Shown piece by piece: positions 1 to 7,163 of a DNA stretch of 24,151 nucleotides (its first letter is position 1; each line of letters starts with the position of its first letter). This stretch comes from Clostridia bacterium. Lineage in GTDB: Bacteria; Bacillota; Clostridia; Oscillospirales; CAG-272. A program made the translations under genes and the position numbers. A model generated the notes under the pieces. It was not told the origin of the DNA and did not search any database. It saw only the letters and a list, made by a program, of their open reading frames with translations. The DNA is taken from assembly GCA_900753295.1 (NCBI GenBank), contig CAADYQ010000125.1, positions 1-24,151 on the forward strand. Reading direction: 5' to 3'.

Positions 1-31
1 AGCCCCACGCGCGCAGAAAGGAAGAATGAAC

Positions 32-544
32 ATGAGCAAAGAAAGAAAAAGCCCGCTCGGCGACCGCGGCTACTGGATAGATATTCTTTCCGTATCGGCG
101 CTTATTTCGGTAAGCATCATCGCGGGATGCGTAAATTATCTTATGGGAGACGGTAGCATCACATTTGCAAATGTGTTCTGGTCGTTTGCGCATATCGCGG
201 CATGGGCGGTGTGGGGATGGCTCGTGCTGTCAAAGCGCGAAGCCGGGCACCCATCAAGAATATTGTATTCGGTCTGGTTCCTGCTGCCGCTCATCTCCGC
301 CGCCGCGCTGCTCGTTATGTCGTTCATACCCGCGAGCGCGGAGTTCCTTTCCACCGCGCCGGGAAATATCATCGCAACAGTTCTTATTGTCGGCTGTCTT
401 CCCATGTCGGGCTTCGGCTTCTTCGGCAGCTCGGGCTATGTCGCGAACGATATAGTGATGGTCGCGCTTTCCGCGCTCATGCTTTTTGTACCGCGCGTTG
501 CCGCTGTGCGGCGCGCGCGGCGGCTGATGCGGCGCAAAAAGTGA
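32..544 (+). CDS. Small multi-pass membrane protein, unknown function
   Basis: I do not recognise the family. The product (170 residues) has four to five hydrophobic stretches, at roughly residues 16-38, 47-66, 80-101, 110-127 and 136-156, and a strongly basic C-terminal tail rich in Arg and Lys that should stay in the cytoplasm. There is no signal peptidase site, so it is probably an integral inner-membrane protein. Two ATGs are possible, at 26 and 32. The second is chosen because the AGGAAG at 19-24 lies 7 bases before it but only 1 base before the first. It ends 62 bases before the YlmC/YmxH-like gene on the same strand. Nothing in the sequence indicates a substrate. Confidence 0.6.
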   Translation: MSKERKSPLGDRGYWIDILSVSALISVSIIAGCVNYLMGDGSITFANVFWSFAHIAAWAVWGWLVLSKREAGHPSRILYSVWFLLPLISAAALLVMSFIPASAEFLSTAPGNIIATVLIVGCLPMSGFGFFGSSGYVANDIVMVALSALMLFVPRVAAVRRARRLMRRKK

Positions 545-606
545 TAGACCGACGCCCAGGTGAATATCATATATATTGAAAAAATATATGAGGGGGCGGC
601 GGTGAT

Positions 607-900
607 ATGTCCGATAAAATGACCACCTGCGAGCTGCGCGAAAAGGACGTGATAAATCTTTGCGGAGGCTCGAAGCTCGGGCACGCGTGCGACTTTGAAT
701 TCGATGCGTGCGACGGCAGGATATGCGCGCTCATCGTGTCGCGTGAGACCGGATTTCTCGGCTTTGGCGGGGAGGAGAGCTTTATCGTTCCGTGGGAGCG
801 TATAGAATGCATAGGCGAGGATGCGGTGCTGGTAAAGGTGCCGCAGAATGAGCTTTGCGCCTGCGAGCATGACCGCAGACGCGATAAAAAGCGAAAATAA
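607..900 (+). CDS. YlmC/YmxH family PRC-barrel protein (sporulation-associated)
   Basis: The 97-residue product begins with a CELREKDVINLCGG-type segment and continues through a short beta-rich PRC-barrel-like core (about residues 8-80), with FLGFGGEESFIVPWERI near the middle. This is the pattern of the YlmC/YmxH proteins found across endospore-forming Bacillota. These small soluble cytoplasmic proteins have no well-defined biochemical role, though databases label them sporulation proteins. The C-terminus is a basic tail (DRRRDKKRK). The AGGGGG at 591-596 precedes the ATG. The gene lies just upstream of the rpsB promoter and is probably a separate unit. Family assignment is by pattern recognition; a sporulation role is inferred only from the family name. 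Confidence 0.75.
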   Translation: MSDKMTTCELREKDVINLCGGSKLGHACDFEFDACDGRICALIVSRETGFLGFGGEESFIVPWERIECIGEDAVLVKVPQNELCACEHDRRRDKKRK

Positions 901-932
901 ATGTAAACAAATTGTAAAATCCGTCACGACGC

Positions 933-961
933 TTGAAAAAACAAAAATAGTATGATATAAT
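933..961 (+). promoter_or_regulatory. Sigma-A promoter with extended -10 for rpsB-tsf
   Basis: The -35 is TTGAAA at 933-938, the spacer is 17 bases and the -10 is TATAAT at 956-961, with TG at 953-954 forming an extended -10. Transcription should start near 967-969, giving an rpsB leader of about 138 bases. This is seen directly and fits a highly expressed ribosomal operon. Confidence 0.85.
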
Positions 962-966
962 ACGTA

Positions 967-1105
967 TGTTTGTGCCGGAAAATACAGGTGAACCGTCACA
1001 GATCAAAAAAACACACACGCGGCATAGTACGGTCGGGTGCCGCCGGCGGCGGTTGTCCGTATACGGAGCGGCGTGGTGGGGAAAAACCAGAAGGAGGACA
1101 TTAAA
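967..1105 (+). promoter_or_regulatory. Structured 5' leader of rpsB, possible autoregulatory element
   Basis: This 139-base untranslated stretch is GC-rich and self-complementary. CACGC at 1016-1020 can pair with GCGTG at 1071-1075. Inside that helix sit two perfect palindromes, GCCGCCGGCGGC at 1039-1050 and TCCGTATACGGA at 1056-1067. The Shine-Dalgarno AAGGAGG at 1091-1097 lies just after the structure. Leaders of ribosomal protein operons are often bound by their own product; whether this one is bound by S2 is inference. I do not recognise a named leader family. Confidence 0.45.
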
Positions 1106-1867
1106 ATGTCTGTTATCACCATTAAACAGCTTCTCGAAGCAGGCGTCCATTTCGGACACCACACCAGAAGATGGAACCCTAAAATGCAGGAGTACATCTA
1201 CACCGAACGCAACGGTATCTACATTATCGACCTTCAGAAGACCGTAAAGAAGTTTGAAGAAGCGTATATGTATGTCCGTGAGCTTTCCGCCGACAACAAG
1301 AACATCCTCTTTGTCGGTACAAAGAAGCAGGCTGCCGACGCCATCAAGGAAGAGGCAGAGAGATGCGGTATGTACTATGTTAACGTCCGTTGGCCCGGCG
1401 GAATGATGACCAACTTCAAGACCATCAAGAAGTCCATCAACCGTCTCAACACCCTGACCAAGATGGCAGAGGACGGAACCTTTGATATGCTCCCCAAGAA
1501 GGAAGCTGCCGCACGTCAGAAGGAAATGGCTGACCTTGAGAGAAACTACGGCGGTATCAAGAACATGAACGACCTTCCCGCAGCTATCTTTGTAGTTGAC
1601 ACCAAGAAGGAAGCCAACGCCGTCAAGGAAGCCAAGAAGCTCGGTATTCCCGTGATCGCTATCGTTGACACCAACTGCGATCCCGACGACGCCGATTATA
1701 TCATTCCCGGCAACGATGACGCTATCCGCGCCATCAAGCTCATCTCCTCCGTTCTTGCCGATGCCGTTATCGAGGGCAAGCAGGGCGCAGAGTCGGCTGA
1801 AGTCGATGCCGATGCCGAAGCTACCGCCGAGGCAGAGAAGACCGCTGCAGAGTCCGACGCTGAATAA
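1106..1867 (+). CDS. rpsB: 30S ribosomal protein S2
   Basis: S2 is a primary component of the 30S subunit, near the mRNA exit platform. The product is 253 residues, close to the usual length. It carries the hallmark N-terminus with HFGHHTRRWNPKM, the GTKKQA segment, the RWPGGMMTN segment and DLPAAIFVVDTKKE. The last 30 or so residues are an Ala/Glu-rich acidic tail, which varies between lineages. The reading frame is open upstream to 1037, but the true start is the ATG at 1106: it follows AAGGAGG at 1091-1097, and the protein there begins with the conserved S2 start. Isoleucine is mostly ATC/ATT here, whereas later genes use ATA freely, consistent with high expression. It is co-transcribed with tsf, 39 bases downstream. 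Confidence 0.97.
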   Translation: MSVITIKQLLEAGVHFGHHTRRWNPKMQEYIYTERNGIYIIDLQKTVKKFEEAYMYVRELSADNKNILFVGTKKQAADAIKEEAERCGMYYVNVRWPGGMMTNFKTIKKSINRLNTLTKMAEDGTFDMLPKKEAAARQKEMADLERNYGGIKNMNDLPAAIFVVDTKKEANAVKEAKKLGIPVIAIVDTNCDPDDADYIIPGNDDAIRAIKLISSVLADAVIEGKQGAESAEVDADAEATAEAEKTAAESDAE

Positions 1868-1906
1868 TCCGGACCCGCTTATCAAAGAAAAATAAGGAGA
1901 TATAAA

Positions 1907-2839
1907 ATGGCTGCTATTACCGCAAAAGATGTTGCCGCCCTCCGTGCAAAGACCGGTATCGGTATGATGGAGTGCAAAAAGGCCCTTGTTGAGGCAGAGG
2001 GCGATATGGAAAAGGCTCTCAAGGTCCTTCGTGAAAGAGGACTTGCAGTTGCCGCCAAAAAGGAAGGCAGAATTGCCGCAGACGGTATCGTTGAGATACT
2101 TAAGGACGGCGATGTTTCCGCTATGATCGAGGTCAACAGCGAGACCGACTTCGTTGCAAAGAACGCTTCCTTCCGTGAGTTTGTTGAGGCTCTTCTCAAG
2201 ACCATCGTTGCCGAGAATCCTGCGGATATCGATGCACTTCTTGCCGCAAAATATCTTGGCTCCGATATCACCGTAAACGATAAGCTGAAAGAGATGATCT
2301 TCCAGATCGGTGAAAAGATCAACATCAGACGTTTTGTCGTTGTTCACGGCATTACCAGCACCTACGTACACGGCGGCGGTGTTGCCGGCGTTATCGTCGG
2401 TTTCGATACCACTCCCGAGGTCGCTGCTACCGAAAAGTTCGCAAAGATGGCGAAGAACGTCGCTCTGCAGATCGCTTCCGGTAACCCTCCCACATACATC
2501 AAGCGCGAGGATGTTCCCGAGAACGTTCTTGCCGAGGAAAAGGCAATTCAGATCGCCGCTATGAAGAACGATCCGAAGAACGCCAACAAGCCCGAGAACA
2601 TTCTTGAAAAAATCGTTGTCGGTAAGCTCGGCAAGTACTATGAGCAGGTCTGCCTCAACGAGCAGGAGTTCTTCCTTGATGACGGCGTGACCGTCGGTAA
2701 GTACATTGCCGATACCGCCAAAGAGCTGGGTGCCCCCATCACCGTAAGAGAGTTCCACCTCTACGAAAAGGGCGAGGGCATCGAAAAGAGAGAGGACAAC
2801 TTCGCCGACGAGATCGCGAAGCTCACTCACAAGAACTGA
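1907..2839 (+). CDS. tsf: Translation elongation factor Ts
   Basis: EF-Ts catalyses GDP release from EF-Tu so that EF-Tu can be recharged with GTP. The product is 310 residues, slightly longer than the roughly 290 usual in Bacillota. The N-terminal UBA-like domain (about residues 1-50) has KTGIGMMECKKALVEAEGD. It is followed by the core signature with SETDFVAKN; Thr80-Asp81-Phe82-Val83 form the loop that inserts into EF-Tu. A YVHGGG segment marks the later core subdomain. AAGGAGA at 1894-1900 sits 6 bases before the ATG. The rpsB-tsf order is conserved across bacteria. Codon choice resembles rpsB. Transcription ends in the terminator at 2892-2931. Confidence 0.97.
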   Translation: MAAITAKDVAALRAKTGIGMMECKKALVEAEGDMEKALKVLRERGLAVAAKKEGRIAADGIVEILKDGDVSAMIEVNSETDFVAKNASFREFVEALLKTIVAENPADIDALLAAKYLGSDITVNDKLKEMIFQIGEKINIRRFVVVHGITSTYVHGGGVAGVIVGFDTTPEVAATEKFAKMAKNVALQIASGNPPTYIKREDVPENVLAEEKAIQIAAMKNDPKNANKPENILEKIVVGKLGKYYEQVCLNEQEFFLDDGVTVGKYIADTAKELGAPITVREFHLYEKGEGIEKREDNFADEIAKLTHKN

Positions 2840-2858
2840 TTTTAATAAATTCGGGGCT

Positions 2859-2892
2859 GTCGCATTGATCGGGCAGTCCTGCGGATCGCGAC
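2859..2892 (+). other. Extended hairpin directly after tsf
   Basis: GTCGC at 2859-2863 pairs with GCGAC at 2888-2892. GATC at 2867-2870 pairs with GATC at 2884-2887. An inner GCAG/CTGC hairpin lies between them. A 3-base bulge (ATT) separates the two outer helices. It stacks against the terminator stem that begins at 2892, so it may protect the 3' end of the rpsB-tsf mRNA. The function is inferred. Confidence 0.5.
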
Positions 2893-2931
2893 GGTGCGAA
2901 TTCTCGAAAGGGGCTTCGCACCGCCCTTTTT
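2892..2931 (+). terminator. Rho-independent terminator of rpsB-tsf
   Basis: A 9-bp stem (CGGTGCGAA at 2892-2900 with TTCGCACCG at 2915-2923) has a 14-base loop and is followed by CCC and five T residues. Its position, 53 bases after the tsf stop and before a new promoter, supports the call. Confidence 0.85.
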
Positions 2932-2995
2932 GTCTGCGTTCAGGGAAAATTAACGAAAAAAAGCGGGAAAAAGTGCAAAAATATCGTTTTGGGTG

Positions 2996-3024
2996 TTTAC
3001 AAAAACGCGAAAATAATATAAAAT
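2996..3024 (+). promoter_or_regulatory. Sigma-A promoter of the pyrH-to-polC operon
   Basis: TTTACA at 2996-3001, a 17-base spacer and TAAAAT at 3019-3024 lie in an AT-rich stretch between the tsf terminator and pyrH. Transcription should start near 3031, leaving a leader of about 33 bases before the pyrH ATG. No other convincing promoter was found before 15582, so this one probably serves the whole operon. Confidence 0.7.
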
Positions 3025-3063
3025 ATAAGTGTATGTGATTTTGAATGCAGAAAGGGCTTCCAT

Positions 3064-3774
3064 ATGTTTGAACCTAAATACAAAAGAGTACTTCTCAAGC
3101 TGTCCGGCGAAGCGATATCCGGTAAGGACGGTATCATAGATTTCGACTTTCTTGACCGCATAGCCGCAACGCTTGTTGAAATATCCGCCGCAGGCGTTGA
3201 GACCGCAGTCGTTTTCGGTGCGGGCAACATCTGGCGCGGCAGGCAGGGCGGCGGTATGAACCGCGTAACTGCCGACCACATGGGCATGCTTGCTACGGTC
3301 ATAAATGCGCTGGCGGCTTCCGATGCCGTTGAACGCGCCGGAGGCAAGGCGGCTGTATACACTTCGACCGATATGATGCCGTATGCCGAATATTACAGCC
3401 CGGAGCGCGCGCTTGCATCTCTTGCCGAGGGCAGGATCGTCATTTTCGGAGGCGGGACAGGGTGCCCGTATTTCTCCACGGATACAGCCGGAATGCTTCG
3501 TGCCATAGAGATAGGCGCAGATGCTTTTCTGCTTGCAAAGAATGTCGATGGAATATACGACAGCGACCCGCGCAAAAATCCCGACTCAAAGCTCTTTGAC
3601 GAGATCGCCTATTCCGATATGGTAAAACGCGATCTGCGCGGCATCGACCTCACCGCATCCGCGATGGGCGCCGAGTTCGGACCGCCCGCCGTGGCATTCA
3701 AGCTTGAGGATGTTGCCGATATTAAGCGTGCCGTTGAAGGCAAATGCGGCGGCACCGTCATCGTAAGAAAATAA
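3064..3774 (+). CDS. pyrH: UMP kinase
   Basis: UMP kinase phosphorylates UMP to UDP with ATP in pyrimidine nucleotide synthesis and acts in the cytoplasm as a hexamer. The 236-residue product has the amino-acid-kinase fold. It shows KRVLLKLSGEAISG near the N-terminus, the FGAGNIWRGRQ nucleotide loop, MNRVTADHMGMLATVINALA, and the FGGGTGCPYFSTDTA and AKNVDGIYDSDPRKNP segments that identify bacterial PyrH rather than other kinases of the superfamily. The length is normal. AAAGGG at 3051-3056 precedes the ATG. It is the first gene of the operon, and the pyrH-frr pair is one of the most conserved bacterial gene neighbourhoods. Confidence 0.97.
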   Translation: MFEPKYKRVLLKLSGEAISGKDGIIDFDFLDRIAATLVEISAAGVETAVVFGAGNIWRGRQGGGMNRVTADHMGMLATVINALAASDAVERAGGKAAVYTSTDMMPYAEYYSPERALASLAEGRIVIFGGGTGCPYFSTDTAGMLRAIEIGADAFLLAKNVDGIYDSDPRKNPDSKLFDEIAYSDMVKRDLRGIDLTASAMGAEFGPPAVAFKLEDVADIKRAVEGKCGGTVIVRK

Positions 3775-3808
3775 TTCAACATATAACATAACACAGGAGG
3801 AACTTGAT

Positions 3809-4363
3809 ATGAAACTCGACACCAAAGCATATGAGGAGAAAATGAAAAAGTCGATATCGGCTTTTGAAAGCGATCTTGACGTTATCCGTGCGGGACAGGC
3901 AAATCCCCAGCTGGTAAACCGCGTTACATTTGAATATTACGGCGCCCCCACCCCCATAACCAATATGGCAGATGTCAAGGCGTCCGATGCCAAGACCGTC
4001 ACTATCGCTCCCTACGATCCCTCCACGCTCAAGGCGATGGAAAAGGCGATCCTCGCATCCGATATCGGCATTACGCCCGTAAATGACGGACGCGTTATCC
4101 GCCTCGTTTTCCCGCAGCCTACCGAGGAAAGACGCAAAGAGCTTGTAAAGCAGGTCCAGAAGCTGGGTGAGGAAGCCAAGGTCGCCGTCCGCAATATACG
4201 CCGCGACGCCAACGATGTCTGCAAGAAGATGAAAAAGGATTCTGAGATGACAGAGGACGAGCAGAAGGCGTCCGAGAAGGCGGTCCAGGATCTGACCGAC
4301 AAGTACATCAAGGTCATTGACGATGTAGTTGCCAGAAAGTCCAAGGAGATCATGTCCATCTGA
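3809..4363 (+). CDS. frr: Ribosome recycling factor
   Basis: RRF works with EF-G to split the post-termination ribosome into subunits. The 184-residue product matches the family length (about 185). It has the typical layout: an N-terminal helix with MKKSISAFESDLDVIRAGQANP, the small beta domain with YYGAPTPITNMADVKASDAKTV written here in part only, and the long C-terminal helices with RRDANDVCKKMKKD and a conserved end KYIKVIDDVVARKSKEIM. A strong AGGAGG at 3795-3800 lies 8 bases before the ATG. It sits 34 bases after pyrH, and its stop region (TGAGGA) supplies the weak Shine-Dalgarno of uppS, so the two may be translationally coupled. Confidence 0.97.
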   Translation: MKLDTKAYEEKMKKSISAFESDLDVIRAGQANPQLVNRVTFEYYGAPTPITNMADVKASDAKTVTIAPYDPSTLKAMEKAILASDIGITPVNDGRVIRLVFPQPTEERRKELVKQVQKLGEEAKVAVRNIRRDANDVCKKMKKDSEMTEDEQKASEKAVQDLTDKYIKVIDDVVARKSKEIMSI

Positions 4364-4374
4364 GGACATATCAA

Positions 4375-5097
4375 ATGGCAGAAAAAAATACATCCCCCTC
4401 TGCGGTCAAAACCGCAGAGGGGCACGGATTGCGCCATATTGCGTTTATAATGGACGGCAACGGAAGATGGGCGAAAAAACGCGGTCTGCTGCGCAGTGCC
4501 GGTCATGTTGCGGGTGCAAAAAAATTCCGTGAGATAATAAATTATTGCGGCGATATCGGCATAGAATGTGTTACGGTGTACGCATTTTCAACCGAAAACT
4601 GGTCGCGCCCCGAGGACGAGGTGCGGTCGATAATGAAGCTGTTCCGCGATTACCTCCGGGAGTGCGAATCAACGGCGGATAAATACGACATACGTATGCG
4701 CTTTCTCGGGGACATATCGTGTCTTGGCGAGGAGCTGGAGCGCCGTGCGAACGCGCTCGTGGAGCGGACAAAAAATAATCGTCTGCAGCTCAATATCGCG
4801 TTGAACTACGGCGGCAGAGCCGAGATAGTCCGCGCCTTCAACCGCCTTGCGGAGGAAGGAAAAACAAATATCACCGAGGCTGATATCTCCGGCGCGCTTT
4901 ATACTGCCGGACTGCCCGACCCCGACCTTATAGTTCGCACGGGCGGGGAAATGAGACTGTCGAATTTTCTTCTTTGGCAGTCTGCGTACGCGGAATATTA
5001 CGCGACAGATGTGCTGTGGCCGGATATGACTACGCGCGACGTTGACCTTGCGGTCGAGGAATTCAATAAAAGAAAGAGAAGATTCGGCGGAGTCTGA
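4375..5097 (+). CDS. uppS: Isoprenyl transferase (undecaprenyl diphosphate synthase)
   Basis: This cis-prenyltransferase extends farnesyl-PP with isopentenyl-PP to undecaprenyl-PP, the lipid carrier for peptidoglycan and other wall polymers. The 240-residue product has the catalytic IMDGNGRWAKKRG block (Asp27, Arg31, Trp32), AFSTENWSRP, LNYGGRAEI, and the C-terminal family signature LIVRTGGEMRLSNFLLWQ. The first 18 residues (up to Gly18) precede the conserved RHIAFIMDGNG start and look dispensable. They are encoded by a perfect 12-bp hairpin at 4395-4422. The ATG at 4375 has only a weak GAGGA ahead of it, overlapping the frr stop. An in-frame TTG at 4429 has AGAGGGG (4416-4422) 6 bases upstream and would be an alternative start. 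Confidence 0.95.
   Translation: MAEKNTSPSAVKTAEGHGLRHIAFIMDGNGRWAKKRGLLRSAGHVAGAKKFREIINYCGDIGIECVTVYAFSTENWSRPEDEVRSIMKLFRDYLRECESTADKYDIRMRFLGDISCLGEELERRANALVERTKNNRLQLNIALNYGGRAEIVRAFNRLAEEGKTNITEADISGALYTAGLPDPDLIVRTGGEMRLSNFLLWQSAYAEYYATDVLWPDMTTRDVDLAVEEFNKRKRRFGGV
4395..4422 (+). repeat. Perfect 12-bp inverted repeat inside the uppS 5' coding region
   Basis: CCCCTCTGCGGT at 4395-4406 and ACCGCAGAGGGG at 4411-4422 are exact reverse complements around a CAAA loop. The repeat begins 21 bases into uppS and is not followed by a T run, so it is not an intrinsic terminator. It would form a very stable mRNA hairpin within the footprint of an initiating ribosome. Confidence 0.85.
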
Positions 5098-5113
5098 GTC
5101 TTCGTAACAGACG

Positions 5114-5941
5114 ATGTTAAAAAGAACTATAACCGCGCTTTGTATGGCGGTAGTACTGATACCACTTATGCTTTGGGGAATGGATACGGTATTTTTCCCG
5201 CTTCTGTTCGCCTTCATAGCCGTTGTGGCTGAGTTTGAGCTTCTGCGCTGCTTCGGGCTTTCAAAGAATGTGCTCATATCCGTTCCGCTGTATATCGCGG
5301 CGGTCGCCGCGCCCTTTGCCGCCCGGTATCTTGAGCGCGAGATGTTCCTCGGCGGCGCACTTGCGATAATGGGGCTTATCCTGCTTGTCGTGCTGACGGT
5401 GTTTACCTTTTCAAAAGGAAAGGTCACGCTTGAGGCTGCGTGCGGCGCCGGAACGGTCGGAAGCTATGTCATACTTGCGTTCATGTCCATCGTACTGCTT
5501 TGCGACAGCGGCAGTGCGGGGCATTATATCTGTCTTCTGATATTTATAGGAGCGTGGTCTACCGATATATTCGCATATCTTTGCGGCATGATATTCGGTA
5601 AACACAAGCTGATACCTGCCATAAGTCCAAAAAAGACTGTTGAGGGTTCTCTCGGAGGCATTCTTTTCTGCGCGCTTTCATTCCCCGTTTACGCTCTGGG
5701 GCTTGAAAGATATGCAGGTGTAAAGCCGGATTATGTAGTTTTCATCATCGGCGGTATATTTACCTCGGCAGTGGCACAGGCGGGCGACCTTTTGATGTCG
5801 GCAATAAAACGCAGCAATGGTATAAAGGATTTCGGCAGGATACTGCCGGGACACGGCGGAATGCTTGACCGTTTTGATTCGGTCATGGCAGTGTCGCTCA
5901 TATTGCTGCTGCTTGAGTCGTTTTTCGGACTCATGCGCTGA
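5114..5941 (+). CDS. cdsA: Phosphatidate cytidylyltransferase
   Basis: CdsA makes CDP-diacylglycerol from phosphatidic acid and CTP, the branch point of membrane phospholipid synthesis. The 275-residue product is very hydrophobic, with about seven to eight membrane segments. The C-terminal CDP-diglyceride synthase signature spans residues 229-255 and includes SAIKRSNGIKDFGRILPGHG followed by GMLDRFD, with the catalytic Lys and Asp residues kept. A PKKTVEGSLGG segment (about residues 176-186) is also typical. The Shine-Dalgarno is poor, and an in-frame stop (TAA at 5105) fixes the start at 5114. It lies 16 bases after uppS. The uppS-cdsA pairing is standard and joins two lipid steps for the envelope. 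Confidence 0.95.
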   Translation: MLKRTITALCMAVVLIPLMLWGMDTVFFPLLFAFIAVVAEFELLRCFGLSKNVLISVPLYIAAVAAPFAARYLEREMFLGGALAIMGLILLVVLTVFTFSKGKVTLEAACGAGTVGSYVILAFMSIVLLCDSGSAGHYICLLIFIGAWSTDIFAYLCGMIFGKHKLIPAISPKKTVEGSLGGILFCALSFPVYALGLERYAGVKPDYVVFIIGGIFTSAVAQAGDLLMSAIKRSNGIKDFGRILPGHGGMLDRFDSVMAVSLILLLLESFFGLMR

Positions 5942-5969
5942 ATACCGATGAAATACGTGAAAAACTGAA

Positions 5970-7142
5970 ATGACAATGAAAGAAAAAAAGCTGATCTTGC
6001 TTGGTTCCACCGGTTCGGTGGGAACACAGGCGGCGGATGTTGCACGGGCACGGGGGTATTCTGTCCGTGCAATTTGTGCAAAAAGCAATGTGCGCACTGT
6101 CGAGGCACAGGTGCGCGAATTCGGCGCGGCGGCTGCCGCAATGTCAGACCCGCACGCGGCTGCGGAGCTGAGGACGGCGCTTGCCGACACCGATGTGAAG
6201 GTGTATTCCGGCGTTGACGGCATATGTGAAATGATAGCCGATTCCGACGCCGATACCGCAATAAATTCAATAATCGGATATGCGGGACTTGACCCCACGC
6301 TTGCGGTGATAGAAAGCGGCAAGCATCTTGCGCTTGCAAACAAGGAATCGCTCGTCGTTGCCGGAGAGATCGTTATGCGCCGCGCGCGTGAGCGCGGTGT
6401 GGATATCGCTCCGGTGGACAGCGAACACTGCGCGATAGACCAGTGCCTTCGCGCAGGCGAGCACGGCGAGATAAAAAGCCTCATAATAACCGCTTCGGGC
6501 GGTCCCTTTTACGGTAAAAAAAGAGCGGAGCTTGAGGGCATGACAGCCGCGCAGGCGCTGGCTCATCCCACGTGGAGCATGGGGCAGAAGATAACCATCG
6601 ACAGCGCCACGCTGATGAACAAAGGCTTTGAGCTTATCGAGGCGGCGCACCTTTTCGGCGTGGGCGCCGATAAGATCAGGGTCGTCGTCCACCGCGAAAG
6701 CATTATACACTCAATGGTGGAATTTGCGGATAACTCGGTGATAGCGCAGTTATCGGTCCCGGATATGCGGCTTTGCGTGCAGTATGCCCTGAACCGCCCC
6801 GTGCGCGACACGGCGGTGATAGACCGGCTCGATCTTTGCCGTATAGGCAAGCTCAGCTTTGCCGAGCCGGATGAGGATACATTCCTGCCCTTGCGCCTCG
6901 CGCGCGAGGCGCAGATCGCCGGAGGCGCCTCGGCTGCGGTGCTAAATGCCGCAAACGAGATAGCGGTATGGGATTTTCTTGCCGGAAGGTGCGGCTTTAC
7001 CGATATAATAGACACCTTGGCTTACGTCACCGGAGAATTTTCCGCATCGGCGCCGTCCGTTACCGATCTTGCGGGCATAAAGGAAGCTGACGCGGCGGCA
7101 CGTGAGTGCGCACGCGGTTATTTATCGAAATCGGCGCGCTGA
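5970..7142 (+). CDS. dxr: 1-deoxy-D-xylulose-5-phosphate reductoisomerase
   Basis: Dxr converts DXP to MEP with NADPH and a divalent metal, the first committed step of the non-mevalonate isoprenoid pathway. The 390-residue product has the dinucleotide-binding GSTGSVG (residues 12-18), LANKESLVVAG, the metal site Asp150-Ser151-Glu152-His153, the TASGGPF loop, HPTWSMGQKITIDSATLMNK, and HRESIIHSMVEF in the catalytic loop. The family length is about 380-400. The start is uncertain by two codons (ATG at 5970 or 5976); neither has a good Shine-Dalgarno. It is embedded between cdsA and rseP as in many Bacillota, and feeds isoprenoid precursors to uppS in the same operon. Confidence 0.96.
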   Translation: MTMKEKKLILLGSTGSVGTQAADVARARGYSVRAICAKSNVRTVEAQVREFGAAAAAMSDPHAAAELRTALADTDVKVYSGVDGICEMIADSDADTAINSIIGYAGLDPTLAVIESGKHLALANKESLVVAGEIVMRRARERGVDIAPVDSEHCAIDQCLRAGEHGEIKSLIITASGGPFYGKKRAELEGMTAAQALAHPTWSMGQKITIDSATLMNKGFELIEAAHLFGVGADKIRVVVHRESIIHSMVEFADNSVIAQLSVPDMRLCVQYALNRPVRDTAVIDRLDLCRIGKLSFAEPDEDTFLPLRLAREAQIAGGASAAVLNAANEIAVWDFLAGRCGFTDIIDTLAYVTGEFSASAPSVTDLAGIKEADAAARECARGYLSKSAR

Positions 7143-7163
7143 ATACGCGCCCGGGGAGAACAA

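Noticed and set aside
1037..1105. N-terminal extension of S2
   Set aside because: The extra 23 residues lie in the untranslated leader; the Shine-Dalgarno and conserved start point to 1106.
782..2830. 682-codon open frame on the minus strand opposite rpsB-tsf
   Set aside because: It lies antisense to two certain, highly biased genes; the open frame is a by-product of their codon pattern, and the translation has no recognisable domain.
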